Of a stretch of 64,000 bases of DNA, positions 9,253 through 17,824 are shown in pieces; the first letter of the stretch is position 1, and every line of letters starts with the position of its first letter. The notes beneath the pieces were generated by a model that saw only the letters and a list, made by a program, of their open reading frames with translations, ran no database searches and was not told where the DNA came from. This stretch comes from Rhizobium hidalgonense. Lineage in GTDB: Bacteria > Pseudomonadota > Alphaproteobacteria > Rhizobiales > Rhizobiaceae. The stretch lies in the NCBI RefSeq assembly GCF_002914525.1, contig NZ_LODW01000139.1, forward strand, positions 186,001 through 250,000, in the 5' to 3' direction. A program made the translations under genes and the position numbers.

Positions 9253-9965
9253 CAGCGGACGCTCGTCGGGCCATCACAGCAGGAAAAGCCATGCTCAAAC
9301 AAGTCCACGACCCGGCCGAAACGGTCAGCGATATCGTTTTCCGGCAGATCCGCGAGGATATCATATCTGGGGTATTGCCGCCGGGGGCGAAGATCAAGCT
9401 GGAGCAGGCGAAGGAGCGATATTCCATCGGCATTTCGTCGCTGCGCGAAATTCTGAGCCGCCTGACCACGGAGAACCTCGTCGTCGCCGAAGGGCAGCGT
9501 GGTTTCGAAGTCAGCCCCGCGTCGCGGCGGGAATTGCTGGAGCTTGCCGACCTGCGGATCGTTCTTGAAACGCATGCAATCGGCCTTGCCTTCGCTGCCG
9601 GAAATCTCGAATGGGAAGGGCGCATCGTCGCTGCCCATCACCGTCTGGCTGCCGCTGAGCGCAAGCTGCTGGCGGGCGACGTCTCGCGCACCGTCGATTG
9701 GGTCCGCTACGATTGGGAGTTTCATCAAGCGATCGTCTCGGCCTGCAATTCAGCGACGCTGATGGCGACACTCTCGTCCGTCTTCGACCGCTTTCTTCGC
9801 TACCACATGCTGGCCGAAAGCTTTCGCGGCAGGCCTGTCGTCGACGACCACAGGCTGTTATTCGAACTGTCCATTCGACGTGACGTCGCCGGCGCCACCG
9901 AGGTGGTCAGACGGCACGTTCAAAGCGGCGTCGAGCATGTGCTGAAGAGCAGCCGAATTCTTTAA
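9249..9965 (+). CDS. GntR/FadR-type transcriptional regulator (copy 2)
   Basis: A 238-residue paralogue of the preceding gene. It shares the segments LVVAEGQ-GFEVSP, RYDWEFHQA and GVEH in the same order, which indicates an old tandem duplication. The winged helix covers about residues 20-85 and the FCD effector domain about 95-235. The start ATG overlaps the previous stop (ATGA); a later Met (MLKQ, 9291) is the alternative. Two homologous regulators made from one message could form heterodimers or sense two pathway intermediates. That is inference. Confidence 0.85.
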   Translation: MTADARRAITAGKAMLKQVHDPAETVSDIVFRQIREDIISGVLPPGAKIKLEQAKERYSIGISSLREILSRLTTENLVVAEGQRGFEVSPASRRELLELADLRIVLETHAIGLAFAAGNLEWEGRIVAAHHRLAAAERKLLAGDVSRTVDWVRYDWEFHQAIVSACNSATLMATLSSVFDRFLRYHMLAESFRGRPVVDDHRLLFELSIRRDVAGATEVVRRHVQSGVEHVLKSSRIL

Positions 9966-10071
9966 AGCGGCTCAGCTTTTCACGGAAACGCAGAACCGCT
10001 CTCAACTATTGTTTTGCGCAACTGCGGACGGAAAAACTGCCGACACTTTCGGCATCCTGCTTGGACAGAGT

Positions 10072-11964
10072 TCAATCACCTTTCGGAACGCCTTCCGGGC
10101 GCATCTGTCTTTTCAGCGCGGCGATCCGGAAAATGGCGTTCGGCGCACCATAACCGCGATAGCCGCGACGCTCGACGATCTCGAAAAAGAAACCCTCTCC
10201 ATAGGTGCCGCTGTAGAGCTGGAAATATTCGCCATGCTCGTCGCGGTCATAGAGAATGTTTTCCGCTTTCAGCCGCTCGGTCATGACAGGATCGAGCCCG
10301 AAGCGGGCTTCGACGTCGTCGTAATAGTTCGGCGAAATATGCAGGGATCTGAAACCGCAGGCGCGAAGTTTTTCGGCGGTTGCAAAGATGTCGTCCGTCG
10401 AAAACGCCAGGTGCTGGATGCCGGATCCGAACTTCTCGGCAATGAAATGTCCTGCCAGGGTGCGGCGGTTTTCGGCGCCGTTCATGGTGATGCGCAGCGC
10501 ACCCGACTGGTTTTCGACGACCTGGCTGCGCACCACGCCGGCCGGATCGATGATGTCGACCATCGGGGTCTTATGGGTCTCGAAGATCGAGGTAAAGAAC
10601 AGCAGCCAGGTAAGCATTTCATCATAGCCGACCGTCTGAGCGACGTGATCGACGCGCAAAAGGCCGGCCGACGCCGTGTCGGTCTCGTCGGTGACCGGCC
10701 GGAAGTCGATTTCGGAAAAGCGGCCCAAGGCGCTCTTGTCGTCGATGAGATAGACGATGCCACCGCCGACGCCCCGAATGGCCGGCAGCTCGAGCTCGCC
10801 GTCGGCGACGGGCTGGATGAAGGGTTCGGCATCGAGCGCAAGCGCACGTTCATAGGCCTTTGCCGCATCGTCGACGACCAGTGCCATGGCATAGGCAAAG
10901 GTACCATGAACGACGTAGGCGGCATTGGCAAATCCTGCCTGATCGACATTGACGAGGATCCGGATCCCGCCCTGTTCGAACAGGGATACTTTCTTCGTGC
11001 GGTGGACGGCGGTCTGTTTGAATCCGAGGGTGCGCAGCAAGGCCACCAGCTCGACTTCATCCTGTTCGTCGGTGGCAAATTCGACGAAGCCGACACCTTC
11101 AACAGCGGCCCTTTGCGGCATCGCCGCACCGGCCATGCTGCCGGTGCCGAGATGGCGTCGGACCTGATCGCCGAGATAGATCAGCGAGCGGTGGCCATCG
11201 GCGGCAATCGCACGCGACAGGCCGCCTCGAAACTGATCATTGAAAATCTCGAGCGAGAAATAGCCGTCATAACCTGTAGCAGCGACGGCTTCGGTGAAGG
11301 CCGTAACGGGAAGGTCGCCTTCGCCAGGCATATTGCGGAAGTGGCGGCTCCAATAGAGCAGGTCCATGTCGATATCAGGCGCGTCGGCAAGCTGGACGAT
11401 GAAGATCTTCTCCTTGGGAATCGAGCGGATGGAATTGACGTCGATCTTGCGCGACAGCGTATGGAAGCTGTCGAGGATGAGGCCGACATTCGGATGATCG
11501 GCGCGCCGCACGATCTCCCAGGCGTCGCGGTGGTCACTGATATGGCGACCCCAGGCGAGCGCCTCGTAGCCCACGCGCAGTCCGCGCCGGGCAGCACGTT
11601 CACCGAGTTCGCGGAAATCCTCAGCCGCCCGATCGATGCCGCCCAAGGCTGCCGGCGAGACGTTCGAGCAGACCAGCACCAGGTCCGTTCCAAGCTGCTG
11701 CATCACGTCGAACTTTCGTTCGGCGCGATCGAAGGTGCGGCTTCGCAGCGGCTCTGGCATGCCTTCGAAATCCCGGAACGGCTGAAACAGGGTGATAACA
11801 AGACCATGGTCGCGGACGAGTTTTCCGACGTCGGCGGGGCTTCCGTCGAAGGCCAGGAAATCATTTTCGAAGATCTCGACGCCGTCGAAGCCTGCTCGGG
11901 CGATCGCCTCGAGCTTTTCCGGCAGTTCGCCGCTGATCGTCACAGTCGCAATCGAGGTCTTCAT
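10072..11964 (-). CDS. quiC: 3-dehydroshikimate dehydratase-type bifunctional TIM-barrel/HPPD-like protein
   Basis: A 630-residue protein with two parts. Residues 1 to about 280 form a xylose-isomerase-like TIM barrel with the four expected metal ligands visible in GYEALAWG, ILDSFH, VQLADAP and SLEIFND. Residues about 300-600 form a vicinal-oxygen-chelate half resembling 4-hydroxyphenylpyruvate dioxygenase (VEGVGFVEFATDE, FGSGIQHLAFSTDDIF, YFQLYSGTYGEGFFFEIVERR). This fusion is typical of bacterial dehydroshikimate dehydratases that turn 3-dehydroshikimate into protocatechuate, which fits the pca genes nearby. The start ATG at 11964 has an AAGGG site upstream; a longer in-frame extension was rejected. 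It is divergent from the ABC transporter operon. Confidence 0.8.
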   Translation of the reverse strand: MKTSIATVTISGELPEKLEAIARAGFDGVEIFENDFLAFDGSPADVGKLVRDHGLVITLFQPFRDFEGMPEPLRSRTFDRAERKFDVMQQLGTDLVLVCSNVSPAALGGIDRAAEDFRELGERAARRGLRVGYEALAWGRHISDHRDAWEIVRRADHPNVGLILDSFHTLSRKIDVNSIRSIPKEKIFIVQLADAPDIDMDLLYWSRHFRNMPGEGDLPVTAFTEAVAATGYDGYFSLEIFNDQFRGGLSRAIAADGHRSLIYLGDQVRRHLGTGSMAGAAMPQRAAVEGVGFVEFATDEQDEVELVALLRTLGFKQTAVHRTKKVSLFEQGGIRILVNVDQAGFANAAYVVHGTFAYAMALVVDDAAKAYERALALDAEPFIQPVADGELELPAIRGVGGGIVYLIDDKSALGRFSEIDFRPVTDETDTASAGLLRVDHVAQTVGYDEMLTWLLFFTSIFETHKTPMVDIIDPAGVVRSQVVENQSGALRITMNGAENRRTLAGHFIAEKFGSGIQHLAFSTDDIFATAEKLRACGFRSLHISPNYYDDVEARFGLDPVMTERLKAENILYDRDEHGEYFQLYSGTYGEGFFFEIVERRGYRGYGAPNAIFRIAALKRQMRPEGVPKGD

Positions 11965-12052
11965 ATCAAACCCTTTCGGCATCCACCACGAGCGGCGAAA
12001 AATCGCTCTCACCTATTATTGCAAATCTCTTGAGTAATTCAAATAGCTTGAT

Positions 12053-12071
12053 GTATCATAAATTCTCATAC
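12053..12071 (+). promoter_or_regulatory. imperfect palindrome, candidate GntR operator
   Basis: GTATCATAAATTCTCATAC is an imperfect palindrome with GTAT/ATAC ends, sitting between the divergent quiC-like gene and the transporter operon. Its reverse strand contains TATGAGAA, the octamer also found twice at the tandem GntR promoter. It is the best candidate for the pathway operator; no experimental support is available here. Confidence 0.45.
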
Positions 12072-12179
12072 GATTTTGAAAAACTCTGTTGATTTAGCGG
12101 TCCGTCTCTGGCAATCATTCCTCCACAGTCAAAAGGTGAGGTGGCTGTCCGGTCGAAAGGCCGCCAAAGAGGAGGAAAC

Positions 12180-13013
12180 ATGATGTTCAAATCTATGCTG
12201 ACGCGTCGAAACGCGATGCTCGGTGCCGCGGCCCTGGTGGCTGCCGTTACCTTGGCGCAACCGGCCGCCGCTATCACGCCCGAGGAAATCAAGGCTCGCG
12301 GCAAAATCATCGTCGGCATTCAGGGCGACAACCCGCCTTGGGGTTTTGTGACCAGCGGCGGCAAGCAGGACGGCCTTGACGCCGATATCGCGACGCTGTT
12401 TGCCAAGGAACTGGGCGTTTCCGTCGAGTTCGTGCCGCTTGAAGTCAACAACCGCATTCCGGCATTGACCGCCGGCCGCGTCGACGTTCTGTTTGCGACG
12501 ATGGCAATGCTGCCGGATCGCGCCAAGGCCGTGCAGTTCAGCAAGCCCTATGTTGCCAATGCCATCGTTTTGATCGGGCCCAAATCGGCGGAAATCAAGA
12601 CGAATGCCGATATGGCGAAGTTCACGATCGGCGTCGCCAAGGGTGCTGCGCAGGACACACAGGTGACCAAGAACGCGCCTGAGGGCACGACGATCCGCCG
12701 CTATGACGGCGACGCCGCCAGCGTTCAGGCCCTGGTGTCCGGCCAGGTCGAGACGCTGGGCGGCAACATCTTCTACATGGACCGCGTGAACAAGGCGCGC
12801 CCGGGCGAATTCGAAAACAAGCTTGAATTCCAGAAGCTTTACAACGGTGCCTGCACGCGTCTCGGCGAGAAGGAAATCAATGCGGCGCTCAACACCTTCA
12901 TCGACAAGATCAAGGCAAACGGCGATCTCAAGGCCGTCTACGACAAGTGGATGAAGGTGCCGGTTCCGGAATTCCCGGAAACCCTGGAGGGCATCCCGTT
13001 CGCGGCGAAGTGA
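12180..13013 (+). CDS. ABC transporter substrate-binding protein, polar-amino-acid (PAAT) type
   Basis: A 277-residue periplasmic binding protein of solute-binding family 3. The signal region MMFKSMLTRRNAMLG has a twin-arginine-like RRN, and cleavage is likely after PAAA. The mature part shows GKIIVGIQGDNPPWGF, DGLDADIATLFAKELG, GRVDVLFATMAM and the late VYDKWMKVPVPEFP. The start ATG 12180 follows a GAGGAGG ribosome site. It heads an operon with aroQ-like, two permease and ATPase genes. Despite the amino-acid-type family, the context suggests its ligand is a quinate- or shikimate-like acid; this is inferred from neighbours only. Confidence 0.8.
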   Translation: MMFKSMLTRRNAMLGAAALVAAVTLAQPAAAITPEEIKARGKIIVGIQGDNPPWGFVTSGGKQDGLDADIATLFAKELGVSVEFVPLEVNNRIPALTAGRVDVLFATMAMLPDRAKAVQFSKPYVANAIVLIGPKSAEIKTNADMAKFTIGVAKGAAQDTQVTKNAPEGTTIRRYDGDAASVQALVSGQVETLGGNIFYMDRVNKARPGEFENKLEFQKLYNGACTRLGEKEINAALNTFIDKIKANGDLKAVYDKWMKVPVPEFPETLEGIPFAAK

Positions 13014-13048
13014 ACTCGTCCCGCTGCGGACCGATTGGCAACGCAGGC

Positions 13049-13190
13049 TGCCCCTCACCCTAGCCCTCTCCCCGTAAGTACGGGGAGAGGGGACGTGCCC
13101 TGCGAGAGGTTGGTGGGGAACATAGAAGGTGCGGCTTGGTCCCTTCTCCCCGCGCGCGGGGAGAAGGTGGCGGCAGCCGGATGAGGGGCA
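13049..13190. repeat. RIME-like palindromic intergenic element
   Basis: A 142-base element with terminal inverted repeats TGCCCCTCA and TGAGGGGCA and two internal perfect hairpins: CCTCTCCCCGT/ACGGGGAGAGG (13065-13090) and CCTTCTCCCCGCG with its complement (13142-13167). It resembles the Rhizobium-specific intergenic mosaic elements. It sits between the binding-protein gene and the aroQ-like gene inside one operon, so it is probably transcribed and may alter message stability. Confidence 0.75.
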
Positions 13191-13275
13191 GGCGACCTCC
13201 ACCCTTACCAATGAAGGCGAGCAGGCCATGCCCGTCAAACGCAACCGCCATGCCCAAGGCCCTGAGGTGCGCGAC

Positions 13276-13725
13276 ATGACCAGAACCATCTTTGTGCTCA
13301 ACGGACCGAACCTGAACCTGCTCGGTGAGCGCGAGCCGGCCATTTACGGCTCGACGACGCTGGCCGACATCAGGGACAACTGCCTGGCAAAGGCCGAAAG
13401 CCTCGGCTTTGTCGTCGACTTCCGCCAGACCAATTTCGAAGGCGAGTTGGTGGAAAGCGTGCATCAGGCCCGCAAACAGGCCTGCGGCATCATCATCAAC
13501 CCGGCCGGCTATACCTTCACGTCGATCGCGCTTCTCGATGCGCTGAAGATGTTCGATCCGCCGAAGATCGAGCTGCATATTTCCAACGTGCATGCCCGCG
13601 AGGAGATCTATCACAAATCCCTGATCTCGCGCGTCGCCACCGCCATCATGATCGGCTTCGGCGCCCGCGGTTATGAGCTCGCCATAGAGGCCATGGCCGG
13701 CATGGCGGGAGCAGCGAAGGCATGA
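13276..13725 (+). CDS. type II 3-dehydroquinase homologue (AroQ-like) with altered pocket
   Basis: A 149-residue protein of normal AroQ length. Counting from this start, the catalytic set of type II dehydroquinases falls in register: N12, R19, Y24, N75, E99, H101 and R108, with D88 retained. Three positions normally conserved for substrate contact or pocket shape differ: F54 (usually His in NHEGE), F81 (usually His in YTHTS) and Y112 (usually Arg). So the chemistry looks intact while the substrate may be modified. The start is the ATG at 13276; an in-frame ATG at 13228 is possible. It overlaps the permease start by four bases. Confidence 0.8.
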   Translation: MTRTIFVLNGPNLNLLGEREPAIYGSTTLADIRDNCLAKAESLGFVVDFRQTNFEGELVESVHQARKQACGIIINPAGYTFTSIALLDALKMFDPPKIELHISNVHAREEIYHKSLISRVATAIMIGFGARGYELAIEAMAGMAGAAKA

Positions 13726-14390
13726 ATTACACGTTGGATTTCACGCCCGTCATCGATGGTCTGCCGAGCCTGCTGCTCGGCTGCCTCGGTACATTCCTGC
13801 TTGCCATTTGCGGAATGCTGCTGGCGATCATCATCGGAATTGGCGGCGTTGCCTTGCGCGACGCGGCTTTCAAACCGGCGCGCTGGCTGGTCATCGCCTT
13901 TGTCGAACTGATCCGCAACACGCCGTTCCTGGTGCAGATCTTCTTTATCTATTTCGCGCTGCCGCTCACCGGCATCCGGCTCGATCCGACGCCGACGGCG
14001 ATCATCGCGCTCGGCATCAACGGCGGCGCCTATGCCATCGAGATCATTCGCGGCGGCGTCCAGTCGATACCCAAGGGGCAGATGGAAGCCGGACTGGCGC
14101 TTGGCCTGCACAAGGCGCAAGTTTTCCGGCTGATCATTCTCAAGCCGGCATTGCGGGCGATCTATCCGTCTCTGACCAGCCAGTTCGTGCTGTTGACGCT
14201 GACAACCAGCATTGCATCGGCGATCTCGGCCTATGAGCTGACCTCCGTTTCCCAGCGCATTGAATCGGAGAGCTTCCGCAGCTTCGAGGTCTACTTCACG
14301 GTCACGCTTTTCTATTTCGTGATCTCCTGGGTGATGATGCGCCTGTTTGCGCAGTTTTCGGCCCGCTACTTCAAATATCCGGTCAAGTAG
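13722..14390 (+). CDS. PAAT-type ABC transporter permease 1
   Basis: A 222-residue inner-membrane permease with about five helices. It has the EAA-type cytoplasmic loop (GAYAIEIIRGGVQSIPKGQMEAGLALGL) that contacts the ATPase, and ELIRNTPFLVQIFFIYFALP, the family hallmark for polar-amino-acid permeases. It is translationally coupled to the aroQ-like gene (ATGA) and followed closely by a second permease. It forms half of the membrane channel for the ligand delivered by the upstream binding protein. Confidence 0.85.
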   Translation: MNYTLDFTPVIDGLPSLLLGCLGTFLLAICGMLLAIIIGIGGVALRDAAFKPARWLVIAFVELIRNTPFLVQIFFIYFALPLTGIRLDPTPTAIIALGINGGAYAIEIIRGGVQSIPKGQMEAGLALGLHKAQVFRLIILKPALRAIYPSLTSQFVLLTLTTSIASAISAYELTSVSQRIESESFRSFEVYFTVTLFYFVISWVMMRLFAQFSARYFKYPVK

Positions 14391-14400
14391 GAGGAATTCC

Positions 14401-15042
14401 ATGGGTCACGACGAGTTCGTCTTCCTCCTGATCGGCCTGAAATGGACGGTGGTCCTGTCGGCCGTCGGCTTCGTCTGCGGCGGCATTGCCGGTCTTGGCG
14501 TTGCTCTCGCCCGCGCCTCGGGCAACCCGCTCCTGGAACGCGTGACATCAGGCTATATCGCCGTCTTCCAGGGAACGCCGCTGCTGATGCAGCTTTTCGT
14601 CGTCTATTACGGCCTGGCTCTGCTCGGGCTGATGCTCGATGCCTGGGTGGCCGTCGCCATCGGTCTGACGCTGCATGCCAGCGCCTATCTCGGTGAGATC
14701 TGGCGTGGATCGATCGAAGCGGTGCCGCGCGGCCAGACGGAAGCGGCAAAGGCGCTCAGCCTCAGATACATCTCCCGCATGAGGGACGTCATCCTGCCGC
14801 AGGCGCTGCGCATTTCGCTGCCGGCCACGATCGGCTTTCTCGTGCAGCTGATCAAAGGCACCTCGCTGGCCTCGATCGTCGGCTTCACCGAGCTGACGCG
14901 GGCCGGCAACATCATCTCCAATCAGATCTTCCAGCCGCTGACGGTCTTCGGCGTCGTCGGCATCCTGTACTTCCTGATGTGCTGCCCGCTGACCATTCTC
15001 GGCGCGCGCCTCGAGCGAAAGTTTGCCGCTTCTGCGCGCTGA
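14401..15042 (+). CDS. PAAT-type ABC transporter permease 2
   Basis: A 213-residue permease paralogous to the preceding one. It has FQGTPLLMQLFVVYYGLAL and the EAA loop HASAYLGEIWRGSIEAV with GQTEAAKALSL. The start ATG at 14401 follows AGGAGG directly downstream of the first permease stop, and the longer frame beginning inside that gene was rejected. Together the two permeases should form a heterodimeric channel. Confidence 0.85.
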   Translation: MGHDEFVFLLIGLKWTVVLSAVGFVCGGIAGLGVALARASGNPLLERVTSGYIAVFQGTPLLMQLFVVYYGLALLGLMLDAWVAVAIGLTLHASAYLGEIWRGSIEAVPRGQTEAAKALSLRYISRMRDVILPQALRISLPATIGFLVQLIKGTSLASIVGFTELTRAGNIISNQIFQPLTVFGVVGILYFLMCCPLTILGARLERKFAASAR

Positions 15043-15097
15043 CCCGCATCCTCTTTTCTTCGATGCGGTCTTGGCCGCCAATCCTGGAGTTCTACCG

Positions 15098-15862
<765 letters not shown>

Positions 15863-15899
15863 GGCAAGCCGATACGTCGTCGAAATTCAGGAGCCGATC

Positions 15900-16967
15900 A
15901 TGAAGCCGTTAGAGATTGCAGTGATGGGAGCCGGCCTGATCGGCAGACGCCATGCCGAGCGCGTGATGTCCGAACCCGGAACCGTACTTTCCGCGGTGAT
16001 CGATCCTTCCGCTGCCGGTCGTGACTTTGCCCGAAATGCCGGAATCCGCTGGTACGCCAACTTCCAGGACATCGGTGCCGAGGACAGGCCTGACGGCGTC
16101 ATTGTGGCAACGCCGAACCAGCTTCACGTCGAAAACGGAATGGAGGTTATCGCTGCCGGCATTCCTGTTCTCTTGGAGAAGCCGATCGCCGACGATGTCG
16201 ATGCTGCAGCAAGACTCGTTGCCGCCGGCGAGACGGCGGGGGTGCCGCTCCTCATCGGCCATCACCGGCGCCACAATCCGATGATCCAGGCGGCCAAACA
16301 GATCGTCGACGGCGGCAGGCTTGGCCGGATCGTCACCGTCCACGGCACGTTCTGGGTCGCCAAGCCCGAGGATTATTTCGACATCGGCTGGCGGCGTGAA
16401 GCGGGCGCCGGACCAGTCTTCGTCAATCTGATCCACGATGTCGACCTCTTCCGCTTTCTCTTCGGTGACGTCGATGCCGTCCAGGCAATGGAATCGCACG
16501 CCGTGCGGGGCCACGCTGTCGAGGATAGCGCTGTCGTCTTGTTACGGTTCGCAAACGGTGTTCTCGCCACGCTCAACGGCAGCGATGCCGTCGCCGCGCC
16601 CTGGAGCTGGGAGGCGACCACCGGTGAAAATCCGGCTTATCCCCGTTACGATCAATTCTGCTACCAGGTCGGCGGCACGAAAGGGTCGCTCGGAATTCCC
16701 GACCTGACGATTTGGACAAGCCCGTCGAAGCCCGATTGGCTAAAGCCGCTTGCCGAGGAGCGCGTGCCTTTCCCGGCAGTTGATCCACTCTGCGTTCAGC
16801 TCAAGCATTTTTGCGATGTCATTCGTGGCGACGCCGCGCCCCTCATCAGCGGCCGAGAGGGGCTCGCGACCCTCAGGGTCATCGAAGCGATCAAGAGGTC
16901 GGCAGGCTCGGGGCAGATGATCCACCTCTCTGATGACGGCGCCTCTTCCGATCCCCAGAAAGTTTAG
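15900..16967 (+). CDS. Gfo/Idh/MocA-family oxidoreductase
   Basis: A 355-residue NAD(P)-dependent oxidoreductase. The Rossmann motif is MGAGLIGRRHAERV, followed by the family's VATPNQLH and the catalytic-site segment VLLEKPIADD, whose lysine is the usual key residue; GPVFVNLIHDVDLFRFLFG carries the active-site His. Family members oxidise or reduce sugars, inositols and related cyclic polyols. Sitting between the transporter and a shikimate-dehydrogenase-like gene, it may carry out a first oxidation of the imported compound. A GGAG site precedes the ATG. Confidence 0.85.
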   Translation: MKPLEIAVMGAGLIGRRHAERVMSEPGTVLSAVIDPSAAGRDFARNAGIRWYANFQDIGAEDRPDGVIVATPNQLHVENGMEVIAAGIPVLLEKPIADDVDAAARLVAAGETAGVPLLIGHHRRHNPMIQAAKQIVDGGRLGRIVTVHGTFWVAKPEDYFDIGWRREAGAGPVFVNLIHDVDLFRFLFGDVDAVQAMESHAVRGHAVEDSAVVLLRFANGVLATLNGSDAVAAPWSWEATTGENPAYPRYDQFCYQVGGTKGSLGIPDLTIWTSPSKPDWLKPLAEERVPFPAVDPLCVQLKHFCDVIRGDAAPLISGREGLATLRVIEAIKRSAGSGQMIHLSDDGASSDPQKV

Positions 16968-16971
16968 CCAC

Positions 16972-17802
16972 ATGATCACCGGGACGACCAAACTCATCGC
17001 CCATCTCGGTTATCCCACCGAGTCCTTCAAGGCGCCTCTAATCTACAATCCCTATTTCGAAGAGACCGGGATCGACGCGGTCGTCGTGCCGATGGGCTGC
17101 AGGCCGGAGGATTATCCGGCCTTCTTGAAGTTGGTTTTCCGGCTATCCAATATCCACGGCGCACTCATCACCATGCCGCATAAGATTGCGACGATGGCGC
17201 TGCTCGACGAAACGTCTACCAGCGCTAAAGTCGCCGGCTCGTGCAACGCCGTGCGTCTCAGCTCCGACGGCAGGCTGATCGGCGACATGTTCGATGGCGA
17301 GGGCTTCGTCCGCGGCGTTCTGCGCAAGGGCAAAAAACTCGAGGGCGCTCATGCGCTCGTCGTCGGCGCCGGCGGCGTCGGCTCGGCGATCGCCGCGTCG
17401 CTGGCGCAGGCCGGCGTCGCCCATCTGGCAATCTTCGATGCCAATGCAACGACCGCGACCGAGTTGCTCGATCGGCTGAAGACATATTATCCGCAGCTGC
17501 AGGTCACGATCGGCTCTCTCGATCCGGCCGGATTCGACATCGTCGTCAATGCGACCCCGCTTGGAATGCGAGGGGGCGATCCTCTGCCGATCGATGTCGA
17601 CCGCATCTCGCCCTCGACCTTCGTCGGCGAAGTCGTGATGAGCCGGGAGATCACCCCTTTTCTCGAGGCGGCCCGAGCTCGAGGCTGCGCCTTTCAAGTC
17701 GGGACGGATATGCTGTTCGAACAGATCCCGGCCTATCTCGAATTCTTCGAATTCCCGACAACGACGGCCGATAATCTGCGGGCAATAGCGAAGCTTGGGT
17801 GA
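16972..17802 (+). CDS. shikimate/quinate dehydrogenase-family protein with altered carboxylate site
   Basis: A 276-residue shikimate-dehydrogenase-fold protein. Retained features are the catalytic Lys in TMPHK, the Asn in GSCNAV, the catalytic Asp in GDMFDGEGF, the nucleotide loop VGAGGVGSA and the Gln in LFEQ. The Ser-x-Ser that grips the substrate carboxylate in canonical enzymes (SxSPxxHN) reads FKAPLIYN here, so both serines and the His are lost. It may act on an analogue of shikimate or quinate. It is the last gene of the plus-strand operon (4-base gap after the Gfo/Idh gene) and convergent with pcaB. Confidence 0.75.
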   Translation: MITGTTKLIAHLGYPTESFKAPLIYNPYFEETGIDAVVVPMGCRPEDYPAFLKLVFRLSNIHGALITMPHKIATMALLDETSTSAKVAGSCNAVRLSSDGRLIGDMFDGEGFVRGVLRKGKKLEGAHALVVGAGGVGSAIAASLAQAGVAHLAIFDANATTATELLDRLKTYYPQLQVTIGSLDPAGFDIVVNATPLGMRGGDPLPIDVDRISPSTFVGEVVMSREITPFLEAARARGCAFQVGTDMLFEQIPAYLEFFEFPTTTADNLRAIAKLG

Positions 17803-17824
17803 TGGCTGAGCGGGTAGACGCGCT

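Noticed and set aside
10009..12033. 674-codon open frame on the plus strand
   Set aside because: It is entirely antisense to the quiC-like gene, whose protein has clear domains; high GC makes long antisense frames common here.
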